DNA of 12,077 nucleotides from JBBQNY01 sp038330365 (GCA_038330365.1 JBBQNY010000084.1:1-12077); one strand, 5' to 3'. Shown: positions 1-6,294, counted from the first letter of the stretch. Translations and numbers: made by a program. The notes: a model not told the origin generated them from the letters alone.

Positions 1-37
1 TGTACCGCCCTCGGTTTCCTGGACACGGTTTTGAGGG
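1..37. repeat. Left terminal inverted repeat of the IS (IRL)
   Basis: Bases 13-36 match the reverse complement of the far end almost base for base (GTTTC, one extra base in the partner, then GGACACGGTTTTGAGG against GGACACGATTTTGAGG). The outer 12 bases align more loosely as a C-rich tract. OrfB's stop lies at 42-44, just inside this end. The true outer boundary could precede base 1. Confidence 0.75.
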
Positions 38-41
38 TAAA

Positions 42-944
42 TCACGCGGCCTGCGCCATGGCTTCGGCGCGCAGTTCGCGTCGTACCTGCGCGGGTGACC
101 GGTGCTGATGACGCTCGATCATCCACGACTCGTTGTAGAGCTTCTGCCACTCCAGCAATGCGAGGCGCAGTTCCTCGATGGTGTCGAACGAGCGCACCCA
201 CAGCAACTGTTCCTTCAGCGTGCGGATGATCCGCTCGGCGCAGCCGTTGCCCTCGGGCGCGCGCACGAACGAGGGGCTCGACTCGATGCCGAGGAACGTG
301 ATCTCGCGCTGGAAGTCGTGAGCCACGTACTGGGTCCCGTTGTCGTGCCGCAGCCGAAGCCCGGCGGCCACGGCCTTGCGCAGTGGGCCGAAGTGCCGGC
401 GCACGCCCTGCTTGACCGGCTCCAGCGCCTCCCAGCGGGTGGCCCTGACCGACGCATGCACGCCGACCAGTTCGGCCGTGCAGTGGTCCACGCACACGAA
501 CACGGCCGCCTGTCCTTCGCTCACCGTCATGGTCGTGGTCATATCCGTACCCCACATCACATCCGGCGCGGTGGTGGTGATGCTGCCGTCATGCGCGCGC
601 GGGCCACGCGCACTGCCGGCCCGCTGCGGCGCCAGCAAGTCGTTCTCGCGCATCACCCGCAGCACCCGCGGCTTGCCGCAGCGAGTGCCGGCAAAGCGCA
701 GCTTCGCCCAGGCCTTGCGGTGACCCTCGCCCACGAACGGGCTGGCCTGGAACACGGCGCGGATCGCCGTTGCGAGTTCGTCGTCGCTGAGCAGGGTCTT
801 CGGGCCACGCCTGGACGGCAGCGACCGCTCCGGGCTCATGGCTGCGGTCTGCGCGTACCAGGTCGAACGCGGCAGTTGCCATGCCGCACAGACTCGCTGC
901 ACGCCATACCGGTGACCCGTTTCCAGCGAGGTTGCCATGCTCAC
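42..944 (-). CDS. IS3-family transposase OrfB (DDE integrase core)
   Basis: This is the catalytic subunit of the insertion sequence, 300 aa, the usual length for an IS3 OrfB. An HTH_21-like segment lies at about residues 50-105, followed by the rve integrase core at about 122-285. The DDE triad is visible as WGTD (D134), RHDNGTQY (D201) and GCAERIIRTLKE (E237). D201 and E237 are separated by 35 residues, the canonical DD(35)E spacing. The likely start is GTG at 944-942, overlapping the OrfA stop as GTGA; an alternative ATG lies two codons further at 938-936. A GAGG Shine-Dalgarno-like sequence lies 8 bases before the GTG, inside a perfect hairpin arm. That arrangement suggests coupling to OrfA translation. 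The frame is uninterrupted and the triad complete, so the enzyme is probably functional. In other IS3 elements OrfA and OrfB are joined by frameshifting; whether that happens here is unknown. Confidence 0.95.
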   Translation of the reverse strand: MSMATSLETGHRYGVQRVCAAWQLPRSTWYAQTAAMSPERSLPSRRGPKTLLSDDELATAIRAVFQASPFVGEGHRKAWAKLRFAGTRCGKPRVLRVMRENDLLAPQRAGSARGPRAHDGSITTTAPDVMWGTDMTTTMTVSEGQAAVFVCVDHCTAELVGVHASVRATRWEALEPVKQGVRRHFGPLRKAVAAGLRLRHDNGTQYVAHDFQREITFLGIESSPSFVRAPEGNGCAERIIRTLKEQLLWVRSFDTIEELRLALLEWQKLYNESWMIERHQHRSPAQVRRELRAEAMAQAA

Positions 945-959
945 TTCGGCAACCTCGCT
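925..959 (-). promoter_or_regulatory. Stem-loop over the orfA stop / orfB start
   Basis: Bases 925-936 (AGCGAGGTTGCC) and 948-959 (GGCAACCTCGCT) are perfect reverse complements, forming a 12-bp stem with an 11-base loop. In the minus-strand mRNA the 5' arm contains the GAGG ribosome-binding-like sequence. The loop contains the overlapping orfA stop and orfB GTG start, and the 3' arm begins at the alternative ATG. A ribosome finishing orfA would have to melt the stem, so coupled translation or a recoding signal is the natural reading. The function is inferred; the pairing is seen directly. Confidence 0.7.
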
Positions 960-1273
960 TCGTCCAAAGGGAGACCCTCCTTCAACCTCCGGATCGCATC
1001 GCGCTGCAACTCGCAGCGCATCGTCATCTCGCCCAGCACCGACTTCAGATGGCCGATCTGCTCATCCCGTGCATCGTCGATGCGTTGCTTGAAGCCCGCC
1101 ATCCCGGACGTCAGAAACGTTTCGCGCCACTCCGACAACTTTGCCGCACCGACCTTCAGCGATCGCGACAGCGTGTCCAGATCCTCACCCTGCAACAGCC
1201 GCAGCACGGCGTCGCGTTTCGCCTTCGCCGACCACCGACCACGTTCCAACGGCACACCTGATTTGCGTTTCAT
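941..1273 (-). CDS. IS3-family transposase OrfA (HTH, leucine-zipper-like)
   Basis: A small basic protein of about 110 aa encoded upstream of OrfB in the same element. In IS3 elements OrfA supplies the DNA-binding helix-turn-helix that recognises the ends. An HTH_Tnp_1-like pattern runs from RWSAKAKRDAVLRLLQGED through LSRSLKVGAAKLSEWRETF. It is followed by a helical stretch (IGHLKSVLGEMTMRCELQRD) able to form a coiled coil, as expected for OrfA multimerisation. I chose ATG at 1273-1271 because AGGAG at 1286-1282 sits 8 bases before it. A GTG at 1282-1280 overlaps that ribosome binding site and would add only three residues. The stop TGA (943-941) overlaps the OrfB start. No A6G-type slippery heptamer is visible before the stop. 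Confidence 0.92.
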   Translation of the reverse strand: MKRKSGVPLERGRWSAKAKRDAVLRLLQGEDLDTLSRSLKVGAAKLSEWRETFLTSGMAGFKQRIDDARDEQIGHLKSVLGEMTMRCELQRDAIRRLKEGLPLDEARLPK

Positions 1274-1287
1274 TCGAGGCACTCCTG

Positions 1288-1307
1288 TTGAGGTTATGAA
1301 ACCTCAA
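1288..1307 (-). promoter_or_regulatory. Hairpin in the IS leader, upstream of orfA
   Basis: TTGAGGTT (1288-1295) and AACCTCAA (1300-1307) form a perfect 8-bp stem with a 4-base loop. It overlaps the inner part of the right terminal repeat and ends one base before the AGGAG ribosome binding site of orfA (1286-1282). It could modulate orfA translation when transcription enters from outside, as known for some other insertion sequences. That role is inference only. Confidence 0.45.
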
Positions 1308-1339
1308 AATCGTGTCCAAAGAAACTGGGGGGCGGGGGA
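1302..1339. repeat. Right terminal inverted repeat of the IS (IRR)
   Basis: The reverse complement gives a C-rich outer segment, then GTTTC, then GGACACGATTTTGAGG, matching the left end. The outer boundary falls within a G-rich run at about 1327-1340 and is uncertain by a few bases. The host gene frame begins immediately beyond it. Confidence 0.72.
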
Positions 1340-2482
1340 GGCGCGCCTAACGTCGCCGGCTCAACGGTAGTTTTTGGTGATCTCACGACGAACCGCGTGA
1401 CGGCAACAGCCTTCAGCGCAGTATGGCGTGCCACTTCCACGGCGCCTACCAATGTGCAACGTCCTGTGATGGCAGCAGATTTTGGTAACTTGTCCGTCAC
1501 GTTGACTCCGGGAACGTACTTTATTGATTACGGCCTCACCGGATCCACCGCTTCCGGCCCCTTCTGCCCGCCGAATAATGTCGTTTCTGCTGCTAATGAT
1601 GCGCTGCAGTTGAACGTTGCAACCTCTACATGGACTGCGTTGACTGATGGCGGCTCGATGCGTCCGTTGGACTTGCCATTCGTGCTTGATGGTGTGGTCG
1701 GCGGTGGAGGTGTCGCACCGACGCTTGGCCCCCTGCCCGCCGCCGTCACGCTGACCGGCGGTACTGGCACAGCTGCAGTTACCGTTGCAACCGCGGGTGT
1801 TGCTACTGCAAGCGTTGCGTTGGCTTGTACGATTCCGGCTGGCGCCGCCGCTTTCGCTATCACAGCGGGTGCTAATCGCACGATTAACGCCCCCGCCACC
1901 GTCGGTGCCAATGCACCCGCCATCGGCTTGAGCTGCACACCGCAAGTTGCCGCTACCACCGCCACTCTCAGCTGCGCACAAACAGCTACGCCGGCAGGGG
2001 CCGCACTACCCGCGTTGACTTCGACGATAACCTGCCCAAGTGCAACACCAACCGCTGTTACCGCAACCACGCCGGTTTCTGGATCCACAACCACTCTGGC
2101 TTCGCAGCCCGTCGGCGGCGGCACTTCGACTCAGGTGTTGAGCTTCGCCGCAACAGGGCCTGGTACGTTGAATTGCGCAGTAACTTCAGGTGCACCGGCT
2201 TACAGCGTCGCACCGCAGGCGATTACTTTGTCTGCGGCTGGACCGAACACCACAACGGTAACCTTCACGGGCACCACAGCGGGCACATTCGCCGGCACCG
2301 TGGTGTGCACGCCTGCGGCACCTGCGACTGGCGGACCATTCACTTACAACTTCGTAACTACAGTTGCAGGGCCTGTCCTTGTCCAACTTGCCGTGCCAAC
2401 CCTCGGCAACATCGGCCTGGTGTTGTTGATTGCCGGCTTCCTGTGCTTTGGAATGGTGCTTGTTGGCCGTCGTCAAGTGTAA
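1340..2482 (+). pseudogene. 5'-truncated secreted protein with IPTL-CTERM-type tail, cut by the IS
   Basis: An open frame runs from the IS edge to TAA at 2480-2482, about 380 codons, without a convincing start. The first visible GTG (1397) has no ribosome binding site, and convincing protein continues upstream of it (PNVAGSTVVFGDLTTNR). Residues encoded at about 1343-1690 resemble the outer part of a beta-rich domain I recall from gammaproteobacterial secreted proteins (VVFGDLTTNR ... PGTYFIDYGLTGSTASGP ... LPFVLDG). A Gly linker follows, then about 220 residues of Thr/Ala-rich, paired-Cys beta-strand sequence. The C-terminus (VPTLGNIGLVLLIAG ... VGRRQV, from 2393) has the motif, transmembrane helix and basic end of an IPTL-CTERM sorting signal, a class linked to exosortase H. 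The usual Trp-Gly reads Ile-Gly here. GC content at third positions is visibly lower than in the minus-strand genes. The signal peptide and N-terminus are lost or lie beyond the IS outside the window. Confidence 0.8.
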
Positions 2483-2503
2483 GGTTCAGCCTTTGAAGGC
2501 AAG

Positions 2504-2533
2504 AAAAAAGAGCGCTTCGGCGCTCTTTTTTTT
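2504..2533 (+). terminator. Rho-independent terminator with UUCG loop
   Basis: AAAAAAGAGCGC, loop TTCG, then GCGCTCTTTTTT, followed by further T. It lies 21 bases after the stop of the IPTL-CTERM gene. The A-rich left side makes it symmetrical, so it could also stop transcription arriving from the right. Confidence 0.93.
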
Positions 2534-2687
2534 GATCAAAATAATGCGAAACATCGCACGCAGGAATTGATCGTGACTCCAGTGCGGACCCATCTGCCTT
2601 GATTGTCGATCATCAGCATCAAAAGTGACGCAGTGACACGGGATGCGCCTTGTAGTCACGCGTGGTGAAATGCCCGCGCGAGCCTGC

Positions 2688-2711
2688 GGCTGCTGGCGCG
2701 CGCCAGCAGCC
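2688..2711. repeat. Perfect 24-bp palindrome
   Basis: The left half GGCTGCTGGCGC is followed directly by its reverse complement GCGCCAGCAGCC. A second stem (CAGCCCG 2707-2713 with CGGGCTG 2723-2729, 9-base loop) overlaps its right edge, so two alternative hairpins compete. It lies between converging genes and could be a REP-like extragenic element, a cruciform or a decayed terminator; there is no T-run. No second copy was noticed in the window. Confidence 0.6.
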
Positions 2712-2731
2712 CGCCCGCATGACGGGCTGGG

Positions 2732-2785
2732 CTATTCGAAGCTGTTGAAATAGAGTGCCGGCAGTTCGACGCTGGTCACGGTCAG
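2732..2785 (-). pseudogene. Remnant of a secreted-protein C-terminus (...PALYFNSFE)
   Basis: Read on the minus strand, this encodes LTVTSVELPALYFNSFE followed by a TAG stop (2734-2732). An in-frame stop lies immediately upstream (2788-2786), so only 17 codons survive. The end matches the C-terminus of the intact 793-aa protein next door (QPALFFNGFE). The DNA shows 26 of 31 bases identical between 2732-2762 and 2994-3024. It is probably the tail of a deleted paralogue or a duplicated gene end. Confidence 0.6.
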
Positions 2786-2788
2786 CTA

Positions 2789-2965
2789 ATGAAGGGGGAC
2801 GAATGGAAGCAGACATTCCTCACCAGCTTGCAGGACAAGGCCAAGCTCACGCAAATCTTCGCCGATAGGAAGTACACCGTTTGGGGGCTTCCGTTCTAAA
2901 ACGACGACACTCGTGAGAAGGAATTCGTTCCTGCATTTAACCAGCTAGTGACAGCAGCCTTCTGA
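2789..2965 (+). pseudogene. Decayed short reading frame with one internal stop
   Basis: The plus-strand frame starts MKGDEWKQTFLTSLQDKA and continues KLTQIFADRKYTVWGLPF. It meets TAA at 2897-2899, then goes on in the same frame as NDDTREKEFVPAFNQLVTAAF to TGA at 2963-2965. The amino-acid make-up (mixed charged, aromatic, hydrophobic) on both sides of the stop looks like genuine protein rather than shadow frame. A single change in the TAA, for example from GAA or CAA, would restore 58 codons. I do not recognise the family. The start may be internal: the frame stays open back to 2723 but reads less like protein there. Base composition is lower in GC than the flanking operon. Confidence 0.45.
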
Positions 2966-2993
2966 AAGTCATTGGCGAAAATCGACAGCTCGA

Positions 2994-3024
2994 TTATTCG
3001 AAGCCGTTGAAAAAGAGCGCAGGC
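2994..3024. repeat. Second copy of the 31-bp gene-end repeat
   Basis: This segment encodes the last residues of the 793-aa secreted protein. It is 26/31 identical, in the same orientation, to 2732-2762. The pair forms direct repeats bracketing about 230 bases that hold the decayed plus-strand frame. Confidence 0.65.
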
Positions 3025-5375
3025 TGACCGCCGCCGGTGGACGTCGTCGATCCCGCGAACTCGCGCTGTTCGCCGTCAACCGAGTAACGGCCGGTGAAGT
3101 TCGCTACGCCCGATGCATCGAGCGGCGGACGTGCCACGTAGGACACTGTGCGCGACTGCGAATCACGGAACAGGCCCCATCGGATGGTCCGGGTGACCGG
3201 ATCGAACACGCCGCCATCGCTGACTGAAATGATTTCCCATCCTGCAGGCGGCACTTCCTCAATTGCGCCAGTGCGCGTGCCTGTAACCGGTTGCACCGCG
3301 AGTTGCACGGTGAGCGATTCGCCGGGCAGATAGTTGGCCGGTACGGTTCTCTCGGCGGAAACGCTATACGGCCCAGCCGGTACTCCGGTCCATGACCACG
3401 GCGGATTGGCGACCGGTTCCTGCACGTACGAGCCGGCGTTTGCGAAGCGGATCTGGCCGGCGCGCGTGAGATGTGTCATCGGTACGGGATGCTCGCCGCG
3501 CGGCCAGCGTTCGCCCTGCCGCCAGGCGCGCTCGTAAGCCTCGAGCAGCGTCAGGTCGATCTGGTATCCGGCCGAGATGTCCACCGGGTGGGGCTGCAGT
3601 CTCGCGCTGGTTGATTCGCCGCACGTCGGGCGAAGGCTGCCCGCGATGCTGGCCGTGCCGCTGAATTCGGAATCGGATGGTTCGAAGCTCGCAAGGCTTT
3701 GCACGATCGGCGGGAACGCGCGATACGTGAACGTCGTCGGGCTGCTGATCGACTTGCCATCCCAGCGGATCTGGTTGGTTTCGGGGTTGAAGCGACCGCC
3801 GTCACTGATCTCCGGCACGGTCCAGCCGACTCCGAGTTGCTCGATCAAAGCCAGGTTGACCGGGGTGGCGCCGGGCTGAATGTGCAGGCTTACGTCAATC
3901 GAACCGGTGTGGCGATCCGGAAGCTCGCGCGTGACGGTACAGGCAGTAGCGCAGCCCGTTTCCGTCTGTGCATAGGCGCCGCGCGCCTGTACGACCGGAA
4001 AGAACTGGGCATTGAGCTGCCTGAAATTGACGATGCGCCGCGGCTGGCCTTGTGAGGGCGCCGACCAGCCGAGCCGCGATTGCGAGCGGATCGCGTCCAT
4101 CGTCACTGCCAGGCTGACCGTCTCGCGCGCATCGGCAAGATAACGAAAGCCTTTGGAAAACTGCGCGATCTGCCGCGCGAGGGGCTCCACACGCGGATTC
4201 TGAGCCAGCGCGTAGATCGGTACACCGGCGCGGATTGCGGGCAGTTCGCGCACGAAGCCCGCGAAGCCCTTGCCGTCTGAAGACGCAACGACCGCGATGA
4301 TGGCGCGCCGACCTGCCCGCTGAGCCAGAGCTGCCGCGGCCGTATCCAGATGATCGAACAGCCGGGTGGCATCCGGTCGATTCGCGACGGCGTCGAGTTG
4401 CGCGTCGAAGACGGCCAGATCCGTCGTGAAGTCGAGGCTGTTATTCGGCGACGACGTTGCCGCGATCGCAAACGACGGCAAAGGCACACCGTCTGCGGTG
4501 GCATCCGCCCACCATGCCTGCACCGACTGGCGCACGTTCTGCTTTACCGCCTGCAGAACTGCGGCCGGCGACGCGGCGCTGTTGTCGAGCAATATCGCCA
4601 CCGAGAGCGGCGCGGAGTCCGCGCTGGCAATCGCCGGTGCGCCGAGCCAGGTGCCGTTGTCGATCACTTCCTCGAAGTAGTCGGGACCTTGCGGAAACAG
4701 GCCCGTGGGTACGCCGGATGGATCCGTGACTTCAATGTCGGCCGTGATCGCTGGACAAGCCGTACCGTCGAACTGGGTGAAACGCGCCAGGCGCTGGCCC
4801 GCCTGGCGAGTGCCGCTGGAGACGCTGAGGACGTTGTTGCCGGGAACCGGGTCGGGAGTGGTCGACTGCGCCGTGGCGCGCAGCGTGGCGGTGGTCGCCG
4901 TCGGGTTGGTTGGACGAAATTCGATCGACCGTGCCGAACGTTGACCCGGCGCGAGGGTGCCCACAGGGCAATCGAGCGTTCCGGCGTCAATCTGGATGCA
5001 TCCGGTCGATGACAGGATGGCACTGCCTTGCGAGGTCAGCCGAACGACTACGTCCTGCGCCGCAGCAACGCTGTTCGAGGCGCTGCCCACCTGGAACAGC
5101 GCGCCGCGCGTCTCGAATGGCAGTCCGGACGTATCGCCGAAATCAAGGCGCTCGATGCCGAGGTTTGCCGTGCAACCGCTCGGGTCGCAGGCGCCGTCGG
5201 TGGCGTCTGCCTGCAGGCCCTGCTCAAGGTTGAGCTCCGCTGCGTCGCGCGCGACCAGACCGTCGAGTTGGTCGGCGCCGTCGTCGATCTCCGCTTCTGC
5301 GTAAACGCGCGTGCTGCCATGCGCAATGGCGAGCCCGAGCACGATGGATTGGGCGAGAAGGTCGCGATCACGCAT
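2994..5375 (-). CDS. Secreted protein with VWA-like domain, beta repeats and '-FNGFE' C-terminus
   Basis: A 793-aa exported protein of unknown function. It starts with a plausible Sec signal (MRDRDLL then AQSIVLGLAIA, cleavage near VYA at residue 26). A DUF11/CARDB-like beta domain lies at about 95-190. A von Willebrand A-like fold lies at about 256-430 (SVAILLDNSAAS ... RRAIIAVVASSDGKG ... VPIYALAQ). The metal site is degenerate: DNSAAS instead of DxSxS. Two copies of a repeat follow, 'GW(T/E)(V/I)...SDGG.F.P.T..IRW' at about 515-556 and 711-750. Between them, about 600-655 (LLEAYERAWRQGERWPRGEHP ... TRAG) resembles a dockerin-type tail module I recall from other secreted proteins. The end is GGGQPALFFNGFE. 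AGGA lies 9 bases before the ATG (5375-5373). The gene follows the methyltransferase by 30 bases, so it is probably the last gene of that operon. It could be an adhesin, a protein-binding surface protein or a glycosylation acceptor. Confidence 0.9.
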   Translation of the reverse strand: MRDRDLLAQSIVLGLAIAHGSTRVYAEAEIDDGADQLDGLVARDAAELNLEQGLQADATDGACDPSGCTANLGIERLDFGDTSGLPFETRGALFQVGSASNSVAAAQDVVVRLTSQGSAILSSTGCIQIDAGTLDCPVGTLAPGQRSARSIEFRPTNPTATTATLRATAQSTTPDPVPGNNVLSVSSGTRQAGQRLARFTQFDGTACPAITADIEVTDPSGVPTGLFPQGPDYFEEVIDNGTWLGAPAIASADSAPLSVAILLDNSAASPAAVLQAVKQNVRQSVQAWWADATADGVPLPSFAIAATSSPNNSLDFTTDLAVFDAQLDAVANRPDATRLFDHLDTAAAALAQRAGRRAIIAVVASSDGKGFAGFVRELPAIRAGVPIYALAQNPRVEPLARQIAQFSKGFRYLADARETVSLAVTMDAIRSQSRLGWSAPSQGQPRRIVNFRQLNAQFFPVVQARGAYAQTETGCATACTVTRELPDRHTGSIDVSLHIQPGATPVNLALIEQLGVGWTVPEISDGGRFNPETNQIRWDGKSISSPTTFTYRAFPPIVQSLASFEPSDSEFSGTASIAGSLRPTCGESTSARLQPHPVDISAGYQIDLTLLEAYERAWRQGERWPRGEHPVPMTHLTRAGQIRFANAGSYVQEPVANPPWSWTGVPAGPYSVSAERTVPANYLPGESLTVQLAVQPVTGTRTGAIEEVPPAGWEIISVSDGGVFDPVTRTIRWGLFRDSQSRTVSYVARPPLDASGVANFTGRYSVDGEQREFAGSTTSTGGGQPALFFNGFE

Positions 5376-5405
5376 CGATGAAGTCCTTTTCTTGAGGTGC
5401 GGGTA

Positions 5406-6293
5406 TCAGAAGATGGATTTGCGCCAAGCTACCGCGTGGCCGTCGATGATTTCGAGCGGTTCGGTCGATCCGGCGCCGTCTCGAAACGCGTCCACGGCCT
5501 TGCGGCATGGCGGCAATATACGGTAGTCATCGACGATTACAAAACCACCCGGCGATACCACCGGATACAACGCCGTCAGCACTTCAAACGTCGACGAGTA
5601 AAGATCGGCATCGATGCGAAGCAGCGCAAGTCGGGCGGAATCAACCTTTACGAGCGACTGGTGGAACCATCCCTCGACGAATTTCACGCGCTCGTCCAAC
5701 AGCCCGTAGCGCCGGAACAGATCCGACACGGCCTCCGCACTCACCGCGAGGAATGGCAGGACCGAAGCACTCATGTCGAACCCTGCATCCTCCGCGTGCG
5801 AAGGCGGCGGGAGGCCCCTGAACGAGTCCGCCAACCACAACCGCCGCTGGTCATCGCCATGGCTCGTGAGTACCGCCTTCATCAGGATGGAGGCGCCACC
5901 GCGCCAGACGCCGGCCTCGACGAGATCCCCGGGCACCTGCTCGCGCAACACCGTCTCGACGCAACCCTGCAGGTGATCGAGCCTGCGCCGGCCGACCAGC
6001 GTGTGCGCAAACTCGATGTAGTTGCGCAGTTCCGGACGAACCGCCTCCATGCCCTGGGCATCCAGACCGCGTAGCACCAGGGTGTCTCCCGCGTCGCGGG
6101 CGGAACGGATCGCCGAGAGCAGCGCGTCGTCCTCGCGTGCGTTCCAGATGGATTCAAACGTCAGGGGTTGCCGGTAGGACAGGTGCATGGCGACGTGCAG
6201 CAGCTGCGCCTCGAGTTCCGGATACAGCGCATTGAGCAGGCTGTCCTTGACCAGTTCCAGATATCGATCGCGATGGGCGTCCGGTGACTTCAT
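5406..6293 (-). CDS. TylF/MycF-family SAM-dependent O-methyltransferase
   Basis: A cytosolic enzyme of 295 aa. Characterised relatives transfer a methyl group from S-adenosylmethionine to a sugar hydroxyl (macrocin and mycinamicin O-methyltransferases, NovP), and others modify surface glycans. Visible signatures, numbered from the chosen ATG, are: the SAM loop DLVEAGVWRGGAS (about 123-135), LADSFRGLPPP (about 154-164), RIDADLYSS (about 226-234) and GGFVIVDDY (about 249-257). The Asp residues of DAD and DDY correspond to the divalent metal ligands of the family. I prefer ATG 6293-6291, with AGGTG 9 bases upstream. A GTG at 6305 would give an 11-base overlap with the previous gene. The ATG begins one base after the glycosyltransferase stop (TGACATG), so the two are almost surely translationally coupled. 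The expected substrate is a sugar laid down by that enzyme; this is inference. Confidence 0.93.
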   Translation of the reverse strand: MKSPDAHRDRYLELVKDSLLNALYPELEAQLLHVAMHLSYRQPLTFESIWNAREDDALLSAIRSARDAGDTLVLRGLDAQGMEAVRPELRNYIEFAHTLVGRRRLDHLQGCVETVLREQVPGDLVEAGVWRGGASILMKAVLTSHGDDQRRLWLADSFRGLPPPSHAEDAGFDMSASVLPFLAVSAEAVSDLFRRYGLLDERVKFVEGWFHQSLVKVDSARLALLRIDADLYSSTFEVLTALYPVVSPGGFVIVDDYRILPPCRKAVDAFRDGAGSTEPLEIIDGHAVAWRKSIF

Positions 6294-6294
6294 G

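Larger units (their letters stand above)
1..1339 (-). mobile_element. IS3-family insertion sequence, near complete
   Basis: Two overlapping minus-strand frames (small HTH OrfA, DDE integrase-type OrfB) lie between imperfect inverted ends. The left end reads TGTACCGCCCTCGGTTTC then TGGACACGGTTTTGAGG. The reverse complement of 1302-1339 reads TCCCCCGCCCCCCAGTTTC then TTGGACACGATTTTGAGG, giving a clear match with small indels. The layout and the C-rich, GTTTC, GGACA pattern recall the IS2-like branch of IS3, but the subgroup is a guess. The left end coincides with base 1, so no target duplication can be tested and the outer base of each end is uncertain by a few nucleotides. Both genes look intact, so the element may still be active. 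Confidence 0.88.
2534..2788. other. Intergenic scar zone without an intact gene
   Basis: About 250 bases with no convincing complete gene. It holds a 10-bp palindrome at the terminator tail (TTTGATCAAA), unremarkable sequence to about 2680, a strong 24-bp palindrome (2688-2711), a second 7-bp hairpin (2707-2713 with 2723-2729), and a remnant C-terminus on the minus strand (listed separately). The minus-strand frame 2619-2816 is rich in Arg and Ala and crosses the palindrome, so I do not accept it as a gene. Confidence 0.6.

Noticed and set aside
102..1370. Long plus-strand open frame across the insertion sequence
   Set aside because: It is antisense to OrfA and OrfB, both of which show family motifs including a complete DDE triad. 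Its translation is His/Arg-rich without recognisable domains.
1397..1399. GTG at 1397 as the true start of the IPTL-CTERM protein
   Set aside because: There is no ribosome binding site, no signal peptide follows, and homologous-looking protein sequence continues upstream to the IS edge.
2619..2816. 65-aa minus-strand frame in the scar zone
   Set aside because: It crosses the 24-bp palindrome and lacks a ribosome site. A different frame on the same strand carries the recognisable PALYFNSFE tail.
2897..2899. Read-through or recoding of the TAA in the small plus-strand frame
   Set aside because: TAA is the least read-through-prone stop and no stimulatory structure or family identity supports recoding; decay is the simpler reading.
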